Positions 1-5,929 of a stretch of 6,653 nucleotides of DNA are shown piece by piece; positions within the stretch are counted from its first letter, which is position 1, and every line of letters starts with the position of its first letter. The notes beneath the pieces were generated by a model. It was not told the DNA's origin. It did not search any database and saw nothing but the letters and a program-made list of their open reading frames with translations. This stretch comes from Clostridia bacterium (GTDB lineage: Bacteria > Bacillota_E > SLMV01 > PUMD01): assembly GCA_003563755.1 (NCBI GenBank), contig PWUB01000261.1:1-6653 (forward strand), read 5' to 3'. A program made the translations under genes and the position numbers.

Positions 1-871
1 CGCCCAGCCAGCTGAAGTAGTCCACGACAGCCGACCAGGCCGCGTAGTTGAGGTGATCGGCACTTCCCAGGTGCCAGTCATCCGCCGGCTTCTCCAGGAT
101 CCTTCCGTGCGGGATACGAGAAAACCTCTCAGACAGCAGGGCGAAGGCTATACCCTTCTTTCCATACGTCTTGTAGGGGGCGATGACATAGGCATCGGCA
201 TCGATGCCTGCGACGTCCGAGGGTGCATAGGGAGCGTACTGAACCCCGTCGATGATCACGCATATGTCCTCCTTGATCTGCCTGGCCTCGCGAACCACCG
301 CCGCTGCGTCCAGGTATGCTCCCGTCACGTTGGATCCGTGTATGAAGGCCAGGACCGAGGTCTCCTCGTCCACGAGATCGGTGATGGCATCCACATCGAC
401 GGTGCCGGTAAGGGGACACGGATCTGCGGTGCGGAACTCCCTGCCGTGCATCTGAGCGGCCCGCTTCAGAGAGTCGTACGTGGCGGGGTGATCCAGCCTG
501 GTGGTCACGACATTAGAGCCGTCGAAGTGAGCCACGGCGTCTCCAATGGTACGGAAAAGGGCCAGAGTCGCCGTCAGGGCACCGACGACGACGCCCGCTG
601 CTCCCAGAAAGATCCTCACGTCCTCCTCTCCCCGGGCGATCATCTCCATGACGTGCCGTGAACCAGGGGTGTCCCTGTTGATCTGGTCCGGCAGGACCCC
701 CTCGGCCTCCATAACCCGTGCGATCTCCTTCAGCCTCAGCGAGCCGGAGGCTGAATCCAGAAAATCCCTGGGCCCGAGGAATGGGCACCGGTCGGCGAAG
801 GCGAACCTTGATCTTATGTCTTTCATCAACGAGGGTGCAAACAATCCGTGCTGCGGGTTGTCAGTGTTCAT
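1..871 (-). CDS. Class V PLP-dependent aminotransferase / cysteine desulfurase-like enzyme, 5' part (runs off window)
   Basis: I translated the minus strand from ATG 871-869. The frame stays open for 290 residues to the left edge, so the C-terminal small domain is missing. Family marks seen: an N-terminal FLDSASG segment (about residues 37-43) like the YLDNAATG of the group; His128 in a Leu-Asp-His-Pro context, where the PLP-stacking His lies; Asn181-Val-Thr-Gly, matching the N-E-T-G motif; Asp208 with Gln211 in IDGVQ, the pyridine-nitrogen Asp and the Gln neighbour; and Lys234 in Ala-Pro-Tyr-Lys-Thr-Tyr-Gly, the Schiff-base lysine. These place it in fold type I, class V, with cysteine desulfurases, selenocysteine lyases and kynureninase-like enzymes. 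The start is chosen because GGGAAGGGTGA (889-879) sits 7 bases upstream; the later ATG at 826-824 has no such site. The catalytic-Cys loop that would separate a desulfurase from other activities lies outside the window, so the exact reaction is open. It is divergent from the dehydratase operon and may share its control region. Confidence 0.88.
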   Translation of the reverse strand, partial: MNTDNPQHGLFAPSLMKDIRSRFAFADRCPFLGPRDFLDSASGSLRLKEIARVMEAEGVLPDQINRDTPGSRHVMEMIARGEEDVRIFLGAAGVVVGALTATLALFRTIGDAVAHFDGSNVVTTRLDHPATYDSLKRAAQMHGREFRTADPCPLTGTVDVDAITDLVDEETSVLAFIHGSNVTGAYLDAAAVVREARQIKEDICVIIDGVQYAPYAPSDVAGIDADAYVIAPYKTYGKKGIAFALLSERFSRIPHGRILEKPADDWHLGSADHLNYAAWSAVVDYFSWLG

Positions 872-878
872 ACCGAAG

Positions 879-889
879 TCACCCTTCCC
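879..889 (-). promoter_or_regulatory. Ribosome binding site of the class V PLP enzyme
   Basis: On the minus strand GGGAAGGGTGA lies 7 bases before ATG 871-869. It decides the start in favour of this ATG over the in-frame ATG 45 bases downstream, which has no purine-rich element in front of it. Confidence 0.6.
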
Positions 890-1040
890 GGGAGAACCTG
901 CGCCGCGGTAGTAACCATCCCTTTTCTACGTCGGACCCCCCAGCCCTGCACCCTAAGACACCGCCTCTGAGACCGGTGTTCTCCATGAACCCGGTACGAG
1001 GAAGGGATGCAGCGTCCCCCCGGCTAATTACTCAGCACCG

Positions 1041-1061
1041 GAGCCCGTAAGAGCGGGACTC
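1041..1061 (+). promoter_or_regulatory. Hairpin just upstream of the LeuC-like ribosome binding site
   Basis: GAGCCCG (1041-1047) can pair with CGGGACTC (1054-1061), leaving a six-base loop TAAGAG and one bulged A. It ends 11 bases before the GAGGGGTG ribosome binding site. There is no following T-run, so it is not a standard terminator. If real it could influence ribosome access or mRNA stability. Confidence 0.3.
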
Positions 1062-1072
1062 ACCGACCGTGC

Positions 1073-1080
1073 GAGGGGTG
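1073..1080 (+). promoter_or_regulatory. Ribosome binding site of the LeuC-like gene
   Basis: GAGGGGTG followed by five bases, then ATG at 1086. This supports ATG 1086 as the start. The alternative GTG at 1080-1082 overlaps the ribosome binding site itself and is unlikely to be used. Confidence 0.6.
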
Positions 1081-1085
1081 TGAAA

Positions 1086-2291
1086 ATGGTTCGATCTCTG
1101 GCGGAGTCCATCCTGTCCGACCACTGCGGTATCAGCTGCTCGGCCGGCGACTACGTTAGCGCCAACATCGACCTGGTGTACGTGACGGACGCCTCAGCAA
1201 CATCGGTCCTTGAGAAACTGGGTCGGTCTGACCCCGACCTATTCGACCCGAGCAGGGTCGCCCTCGTCATCGACCACTACGTACCCGCCCCGACGGCGGT
1301 CGTTGCCGAGACTCACCAGCGGATGCGTGCTTTCGCTCGCGACACCAGGTGCCTGCTCGTAGAGGAAGGCGAGGGCATCTGCCACCAGGTGCTCGGTGAA
1401 CGGGGGTTGATCGGGCCCGGTGACCTGGTGGTGGGAGCTGACTCTCACACGGTGACGTACGGTGCCCTCGGCGCCCTGGCCGTGGGCGTAGGCTCAACGG
1501 ATGCGGCCGTCGCCATGACAACCGGTAGGCTGTGGTTCCGGGTTCCCGAGAGCATCGGGCTCATACTCACGGGCACCCTCGCCCCCGGCACCACGGGCAG
1601 GGACGCGGCCCTTCACCTGAACCGGGTGATGCACGACGTCGATGCTTCGTACCGGGCCGTCGAGATGCACAGCGGCTCCTCCGACCTCTCCCCGGATGAC
1701 CTTTCAGCCGTGGCAAATACCTCCGCCGAATGGGGAGCCAAGACTGCCATCTCGTGTGCAAGCTTCGGAAGAATCCCGGAGGATCTCTCATACGCTGAGG
1801 AGGTCCATCTCGACCTTGGGACCCTGGTCCCGGTGGTCGCCCTTCCCCACTCACCGCGTTCCGTGGTTCCTGTGCAAGACGCCGGGGATGCGGAGGTGGA
1901 TCTCTGCTTCGTGGGAACCTGCGCGGGTGGAACCGTGAGTGATCTCAGGGAGGCGGCGAGGGTGCTGGACGGACGCCGGATCCACGAGGGCACCAGGCTG
2001 CTGGTGGCACCTGCGTCACGGGCCGTCTACCTGCAGGCACTCCGCGAGGGATACATGGAAACCCTGGTCCGGGCGGGGGCGGTGACCCTCCCTCCCTGCT
2101 GCGGACCCTGCTGCGGTGCTGTGAACGGGGTTCCGGGCAGCGGGCAGCGAGTGATATCGACGGCTAACCGCAACTTCCGGGGGCGAATGGGCAACCCGGA
2201 GGCCGAGGTGTTCTTGGCCTCATCCCCCACCGTTGCCACCTCCGCCATCACCGGTCGGATCACCGACCCGAGGCAGGTGCAAGCATCGTGA
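1086..2291 (+). CDS. Aconitase-superfamily dehydratase, large subunit (LeuC/homoaconitase type)
   Basis: A 401-residue protein, slightly shorter than the usual 415-430 of LeuC and archaeal homoaconitase large subunits. It should bind a [4Fe-4S] cluster and, with the next gene product, catalyse reversible dehydration/hydration of a hydroxy-di- or tricarboxylic acid in the cytoplasm. Visible motifs in order: Asp63-His64 in DHYVPAP; GICHQ (97-101); GADSHT (117-122) with the Asp-Ser-His catalytic trio; Asn and Glu in NTSAE, at the aconitase Asn258/Glu262 positions; cluster Cys279 in VGTC; Cys339 and Cys342 in CCGPCC; and NRNFRGRMG with the substrate-binding Arg residues. Departures from the family: His of the N-terminal HDGTT motif is Thr34; GSCTNGR is GTCAGGT; and the CGPC motif is flanked by extra Cys338 and Cys343. 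The stop overlaps the small-subunit start by four bases (GTGA). Annotation pipelines would call it LeuC, but the substrate is uncertain; homoaconitate, dimethylmalate-type or other substrates are possible. Confidence 0.9.
   Translation: MVRSLAESILSDHCGISCSAGDYVSANIDLVYVTDASATSVLEKLGRSDPDLFDPSRVALVIDHYVPAPTAVVAETHQRMRAFARDTRCLLVEEGEGICHQVLGERGLIGPGDLVVGADSHTVTYGALGALAVGVGSTDAAVAMTTGRLWFRVPESIGLILTGTLAPGTTGRDAALHLNRVMHDVDASYRAVEMHSGSSDLSPDDLSAVANTSAEWGAKTAISCASFGRIPEDLSYAEEVHLDLGTLVPVVALPHSPRSVVPVQDAGDAEVDLCFVGTCAGGTVSDLREAARVLDGRRIHEGTRLLVAPASRAVYLQALREGYMETLVRAGAVTLPPCCGPCCGAVNGVPGSGQRVISTANRNFRGRMGNPEAEVFLASSPTVATSAITGRITDPRQVQAS
2271..2279 (+). promoter_or_regulatory. Ribosome binding site of the LeuD-like gene, inside the end of the large-subunit gene
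   Basis: AGGCAGGTG followed by eight bases and then GTG 2288-2290. It lies within the last codons of the large-subunit gene and, with the GTGA stop/start overlap, points to coupled translation of the two subunits in equal amounts. Confidence 0.5.
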
Positions 2292-2806
2292 CTCGACTCA
2301 AGCTGCGGGGAAGGGCCCGGCTTCTTCCCGACGAGGTGAACACTGACTACATCGTCAGCTCCCACCGAAAACGCGAAACCTCCGATCCCGAGCTGCTGAC
2401 GCCTTACCTGCTCGAGGATCTGCCTCAACCCCTCGATGACCCACTGGTGCGAGGTGACATCGTCGTAGCCGGTGCAGACTTCGGCTGCGGTTCGGCCATG
2501 GAAATCGCCGTGGACGTCATCATGGCAGCCGGAATCTCCTGCATCATCGCCCAGTCAACGGCACGTACCTTCTTCCGCAACGCGATCAACGCCGGGCTGC
2601 CTGTCCTGAGGCTTCAGAAGGGACGAATACAGGAAGGCGACGAACTGAGCATCCTGTTGAAACAGGAGCCCACGGTGAGAAACATCACCCGGGGATCAGA
2701 TGTCACATGCTCCCCCGTCCCCTCCTTCGCCCTGAAGCTATTGCGGACCGGCGGGCTCCTGGCTTACTGTAGAGAACGGGGTATGTTCCCCCAGGGCCTC
2801 CTATAG
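2288..2806 (+). CDS. Aconitase-superfamily dehydratase, small (swivel) subunit, LeuD type, with altered active-site motif
   Basis: A 172-residue protein of normal LeuD length (about 160-200) starting at GTG and overlapping the large-subunit stop by four bases. It is the swivelling beta/alpha domain that closes over the substrate held by the large subunit. Family marks: VNTDYI (17-22), matching the NTD-x-I of LeuD; GADFGCGS (62-69); the ARTFFRNAINAGLP segment near residues 95-110; and a C-terminal GGLLAYCRERG matching the usual GGL-x-x-Y ending. Two departures matter. The conserved G-S-S-R-E-H is G-S-A-M-E-I: Ser69, equivalent to the catalytic base Ser642 of aconitase, is kept, but the next Ser is Ala70 and the Arg (aconitase Arg644) is Met71. 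The specificity loop, normally a Tyr-Leu-x-x segment, reads SSHRKRETSDPE (24-35) and is strongly basic. I infer a different substrate from isopropylmalate. It could also be a weakly active paralog. Confidence 0.88.
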   Translation: MTRLKLRGRARLLPDEVNTDYIVSSHRKRETSDPELLTPYLLEDLPQPLDDPLVRGDIVVAGADFGCGSAMEIAVDVIMAAGISCIIAQSTARTFFRNAINAGLPVLRLQKGRIQEGDELSILLKQEPTVRNITRGSDVTCSPVPSFALKLLRTGGLLAYCRERGMFPQGLL

Positions 2807-2927
2807 GCCCCCCGGGCGTCCATGAGCGGTCAGCATGTTACCTGCTCGATGACACCCAAAGCGCCATGAGATCATAGAAGGAATAAAGATTAGGACGCCG
2901 AAAGGTTTTGTGAGCAATGGATGCCTG

Positions 2928-2957
2928 ACCCCTCCGTCCATCCGTGGACGGAGGGGT
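2928..2957 (+). promoter_or_regulatory. Perfect 13-bp stem hairpin with UNCG-type loop in the permease leader
   Basis: The arm at 2928-2940 (A-CCCC-TCCG-TCCA) is exactly complementary to 2945-2957, closed by a four-base loop TCCG that fits the stable UNCG tetraloop pattern. The stem is mostly G-C. It is followed by TTCAGTACGG rather than a run of T, so it is not a classic intrinsic terminator. It stands 122 bases after the LeuD-like stop and 35 bases before the permease ribosome binding site. It could end the upstream message, protect mRNA ends, or act as a control element in the permease leader. Confidence 0.6.
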
Positions 2958-2992
2958 TCAGTACGGAAATACAGTTCAGTGGAGGCACAGTG

Positions 2993-3001
2993 AGGGGGTG
3001 A
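2993..3001 (+). promoter_or_regulatory. Ribosome binding site of permease 1
   Basis: AGGGGGTGA with a six-base spacer to ATG 3008; a near-ideal Shine-Dalgarno sequence that fixes the start. Confidence 0.65.
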
Positions 3002-3007
3002 CCGGCC

Positions 3008-4573
3008 ATGTTTATCCGGCTCGGTCTACTGGCAGCAGTACGTAATCTCAGGCGCAGCATGCTCGCAATCGTCAGCGTTGCTCTTGCCACCATGGTCCTG
3101 GTTGTCGCCTTCGTAGTGGCCCAGGGCGTACCACCAGGTTCCCACCTGCAGACCAGGGCCGTCCTGGGAGGTGACATCGTCATCGTGCCTGCCACCCTGG
3201 GCATATTCGGGTCAGCTGCTCCGGCAGAGGGGACCTGGGGAATGGTACGCCGCGCACCTGATAATCCGGGGCTTCTCTCCTACTTCTTCCCCCAGCTAAT
3301 ACATGGCGGCCTCGTGGGACGCGAGGTGGACCTCGATGATCCGCTGGACCTCATAGAGAGCGTTGAAGGGGTCCTACATGCCTCAGCCTACCGAACAATT
3401 CCCGCCAGGATGCTCACCGGGCAGGGGCAATGGTGGGTGCAGGTGAGGTCCAGGCCGGCCCTGATCGATGATCACTATGGAGTTTCCTCGCGGGTGGTGG
3501 ATGGAAGAGAGCTGACGGAGGATGATGCAGGCCGCAGCGTCTGCGTCATCGATGTATACACGGTGCAATCGGCGACGGTAGATGCATCGGAGTACGCCTA
3601 TGACCGCTGGGACGGAGTGAGGCCGGTGATGGGAGCCGGTTCTCCCTCGATACGTCAGCATGATACTACGCCCGTTGGCGGGAACCTGCAGCTGATCCTG
3701 CCCGGAGGGGAGGATCCAGACGGAGTGCAGGTGCAGCTGGAGGTGGTCGGGCACATGGAGTTTCAGACCGGAAGCATCAGCTGGACGGCGGAAGCTCTCA
3801 TGTCAGAGGGCCTTCGCGTCGTCGACCGGTTCGGGGACAGTGATCCAATTCCGGGCCGTTACATCACCGAAGACCTCTATTTCACCCTACCCGAGGTGTG
3901 GGTCACGGAGGAAACCTTCGACGGGCTTCTGAGCCTGACCGGCAGCCAGGAGTGGGCGGCACCCACCGAGTACCTGGCCGTGGTTTCGGACATGTCCCAG
4001 GTCAACGTGATAGCGGATCGCCTGCGGGAGGCCCTCCCGAGAGCATCGGTGATCACAGCCGAGGAGCTTGTCTCGCTGTCCGACCTGCTTCCCTACCCGG
4101 CCGTTGCCGTGCCCCCCGAAGATATTTTGAGAAGCTATGCTGATCCTCGCGCTCCTGCCCCGTTAACACCGGCAAGCCCTGACTGGTTCGACATGGTGCT
4201 GGTGATGATCGCGGTCTCCCTCGCAGCGGTGTTGTTCGTGGGGAATCTCTACGTGCTCACCATCACCCGGAGCAAGCAGATGGCTGCCCTCAAGGCCCTG
4301 GGGAGTCACAACTGGCAGGTCGTCACCGCATCCCTCACGGAGATCACCGTGCTGACCCTGGTCGGCTCCGCCGCCGGATACGTCGCCTCATCACCTATGC
4401 TGCTCAGCATGTGGTCAGCGGCTGCACTGGGAACCACCACGCTCATCTGGAGGCTTGCCCGGGCTTACTGCCTGATGACGGCCATCATCCTCCCGGTGAT
4501 CCTGTTCTTCTCGTTCATCCCCCTCGTGAGGGTTGTGAGGCTTTCACCCGGGGAGGTGCTGCGAGATGCGTGA
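3008..4573 (+). CDS. FtsX/MacB-type ABC transporter permease 1
   Basis: A 521-residue membrane protein with the layout of the FtsX-like (type VII ABC) permeases. There is a short cytoplasmic N-terminus, TM1 at about 19-38, a large extracytoplasmic domain (about 40-390), then TM2 (about 395-417), TM3 (about 443-461) and TM4 (about 488-507). Between TM2 and TM3 lies the cytoplasmic coupling segment KQMAALKALGSHNWQV, matching the x-x-A-L-G-x-x-x-x-x-V pattern that contacts the ATPase in this family. The C-terminus LSPGEVLRDA matches the P-x-E-x-L-R ending of MacB/LolE-like permeases. Such proteins transmit ATP hydrolysis to periplasmic or surface events (lipoprotein release, peptide or drug export, cell-wall hydrolase control) rather than forming a classical pore. 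The gene overlaps permease 2 by eight bases, and no ATPase gene is adjacent within the window. The cargo cannot be told from the sequence. The extracytoplasmic domain, roughly 350 residues, is on the large side. Confidence 0.85.
   Translation: MFIRLGLLAAVRNLRRSMLAIVSVALATMVLVVAFVVAQGVPPGSHLQTRAVLGGDIVIVPATLGIFGSAAPAEGTWGMVRRAPDNPGLLSYFFPQLIHGGLVGREVDLDDPLDLIESVEGVLHASAYRTIPARMLTGQGQWWVQVRSRPALIDDHYGVSSRVVDGRELTEDDAGRSVCVIDVYTVQSATVDASEYAYDRWDGVRPVMGAGSPSIRQHDTTPVGGNLQLILPGGEDPDGVQVQLEVVGHMEFQTGSISWTAEALMSEGLRVVDRFGDSDPIPGRYITEDLYFTLPEVWVTEETFDGLLSLTGSQEWAAPTEYLAVVSDMSQVNVIADRLREALPRASVITAEELVSLSDLLPYPAVAVPPEDILRSYADPRAPAPLTPASPDWFDMVLVMIAVSLAAVLFVGNLYVLTITRSKQMAALKALGSHNWQVVTASLTEITVLTLVGSAAGYVASSPMLLSMWSAAALGTTTLIWRLARAYCLMTAIILPVILFFSFIPLVRVVRLSPGEVLRDA
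4551..4558 (+). promoter_or_regulatory. Ribosome binding site of permease 2, inside the end of permease 1
   Basis: GGGAGGTG seven bases before ATG 4566. It lies in the last codons of permease 1 and supports the eight-base overlap and coupled expression. Confidence 0.6.
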
Positions 4574-5888
4574 TCCCTGGATGTCCCGGGTCGTGTGGAA
4601 GGAGTGGAGAGCAAACCGTTCCTCTAACCTCATAATCATCGTGATCATCTCCCTTGCCACCTTGATGTACGGTGTATACAGCAGTCGCCCCGTCGATGAG
4701 AGGGCCGCTTCGGCCTCGACGGAATGGTACCAGACGCCGTTTTCGGTGATGGTGACCTATCCCGACTGGACGACGCGGCTTGCTAATCCGCGGTTCTGCA
4801 TCGATGGACTCCTTGACATGAGCCGACTCCGCCGGCTCACGCGCGAGGTCACCACGGGCGTTGTCACCCACGTGTATACACCCGCGGGTGCGGTCGAAGT
4901 GTGGGGTACCGATGTCCTGGCCGTCGAACTGTACAGAATCGATGAGGGCGTTCACCCGTCACCGGGCGCGATGGAGATCGCCGTGTCCTCCCAGCTGCTG
5001 CAGGCGCTTTCGATAGAGCTGGGAGATTCGATCCCCCTCGAATACCTGCACCCGGACACGGGTGAATACTCCCGGGGATCGTTCACCGTGGTCGGCACCT
5101 TCTCATCCCGGCCGCCCTTCGAACGGTTGATCATGGGGAACCGGGATGAGATCGCATCCCTTGCCGGGCTGGGAGGCTACAACGCGGCCTGGCTGTGGCA
5201 TGCGCCCAGGCAGACTCCCGAGGCTGTGCGCCGTGCGCTGGCCGGCATGATGCGCAGCGTCAGGGTTCCGGCTTACCCGTTGTCCTACTACCCGGGTGAT
5301 GAGCCGCCGCAGGACAATGAGTTCATCAACAGGTACCGAGGACTGCCGTCACCCTTCATTGACCAGGTGCGGCCAACCTACTGGCATTCGGAGACGGTCC
5401 GCAGTGCGGTCCTCTCCATCGAGCATTCCAGTCGGCTTTCGGTGAGCGCCCTGGTGGCCCTGATGCTTCTGCTGGTGATGCTGGCGGTGACGGTAACGGT
5501 GCTGGTCGTCGTGCTGGACCGCCAGACCACCATAGGCATCTATACGGTGACCGGTATGAGTGCCGAGGACATAGGCCGGATGTTCCGAAAGCAGCTGACC
5601 CTTGATGCGGCCGTCGGAATAGTCATTGGGACCGCGCTAACATACCTCACTCTCCTGGTGGCACCTACGGGTGCTGGGGTCGGGCTGCCCTATCTACCCG
5701 TGATCCTCTGGCTGACGGCCATGGTAGCCCTGGTGCTGTGGGGTGGCCGGGTGGCATGGGTTCTGAGCCGCTCCCGTGATCTCAGCTCTCACCTGCGGGG
5801 CGACTCAGCCTTTGACTGGTGGCAACTGGTGCGCATGTGGCCGGAATCACCCTACACTGCTGAGGGCTCCCAGACCCTGGACGACTGA
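4566..5888 (+). CDS. FtsX/MacB-type ABC transporter permease 2
   Basis: A 440-residue membrane protein with the same architecture as its upstream partner. TM1 is at about 21-38 after a basic start (WKEWRANRSSN), followed by an extracytoplasmic domain (about 40-290), TM2 (about 294-317), TM3 (about 346-365) and TM4 (about 378-398). After TM2 comes DRQTTIGIYTVTGMSAEDI (318-336), corresponding to the E/T-I-G-x-x-x-x-x-G-x-x-x-x-x-I coupling motif of FtsX-like permeases. It starts eight bases before the stop of permease 1, so the two are almost surely one heterodimeric transporter; the sequences are only distantly alike. Beyond TM4 there is a tail of about 40 residues with a Trp-rich patch (FDWWQLVRMW) and an acidic end, longer than the short tails usual in the family; it may be cytoplasmic. 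Cargo unknown. Confidence 0.82.
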   Translation: MRDPWMSRVVWKEWRANRSSNLIIIVIISLATLMYGVYSSRPVDERAASASTEWYQTPFSVMVTYPDWTTRLANPRFCIDGLLDMSRLRRLTREVTTGVVTHVYTPAGAVEVWGTDVLAVELYRIDEGVHPSPGAMEIAVSSQLLQALSIELGDSIPLEYLHPDTGEYSRGSFTVVGTFSSRPPFERLIMGNRDEIASLAGLGGYNAAWLWHAPRQTPEAVRRALAGMMRSVRVPAYPLSYYPGDEPPQDNEFINRYRGLPSPFIDQVRPTYWHSETVRSAVLSIEHSSRLSVSALVALMLLLVMLAVTVTVLVVVLDRQTTIGIYTVTGMSAEDIGRMFRKQLTLDAAVGIVIGTALTYLTLLVAPTGAGVGLPYLPVILWLTAMVALVLWGGRVAWVLSRSRDLSSHLRGDSAFDWWQLVRMWPESPYTAEGSQTLDD

Positions 5889-5929
5889 TCATGCTGATGT
5901 ATGGTCGAAACAGGGCTCAACTCTAAAGC

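Larger units (their letters stand above)
872..1085. promoter_or_regulatory. Divergent intergenic control region with inverted repeats
   Basis: These 214 bases separate the start of the minus-strand PLP enzyme from that of the plus-strand dehydratase, so promoters for both must lie here or very close. I see no convincing -35/-10 pair or TATA box. Three inverted repeats are visible: ACACCG/CGGTGT (958-963 with 974-979, loop of 10); GGGA/TCCC (1004-1007 with 1015-1018), which could be enclosed by CCGG/CCGG (991-994 with 1020-1023); and GAGCCCG with CGGGACTC (1041-1047 with 1054-1061, one bulged A). The last lies 11 bases before the dehydratase ribosome binding site. Together they suggest a folded 5' leader or operator sites, but each stem is short and may be chance. 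Confidence 0.4.
2807..3007. other. Intergenic region between dehydratase operon and permease operon
   Basis: Two hundred bases without a credible reading frame. The first part (to about 2860) shows nothing definite. An AT-rich patch at about 2868-2910 (around GAATAAAGATTAGG) is the most likely place for a promoter of the permease genes, but I cannot point to a clear -35/-10 pair. The perfect hairpin at 2928-2957 and the permease ribosome binding site follow. The region probably ends one transcription unit and begins the next. Confidence 0.4.

Noticed and set aside
53..661. 202-codon open frame on the + strand
   Set aside because: It is the antisense shadow of the class V PLP enzyme, whose motifs (Lys234, Asp208, Asn181-x-Thr-Gly) are clear on the minus strand; the + frame has biased, low-complexity composition.
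824..826. Internal ATG as start of the PLP enzyme
   Set aside because: No ribosome binding site in front; the ATG at 871-869 has GGGAAGGGTGA at good spacing.
998..1020. T-box-like pattern (AGGGA ... CGTCCC) upstream of the dehydratase operon
   Set aside because: The essential ACCGCG part of the T-box sequence and the specifier arm are not visible, and the spacing is much too short.
1080..1082. GTG as start of the LeuC-like gene
   Set aside because: It overlaps the GAGGGGTG element; ATG 1086 is correctly spaced and gives the N-terminus typical of the family.
1613..1993. Open frames of 95-126 codons opposite the LeuC-like gene
   Set aside because: Antisense shadows in GC-rich coding sequence; no ribosome binding site and Arg/Ser/Pro-rich composition.
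2027..2428. 133-codon minus-strand frame across the LeuC/LeuD junction
   Set aside because: Antisense to two well-supported genes; no motif and no ribosome binding site recognised.
4515..4955. 146-codon minus-strand frame across the permease junction
   Set aside because: Antisense to the overlapping permease genes, whose membrane segments and motifs are convincing.
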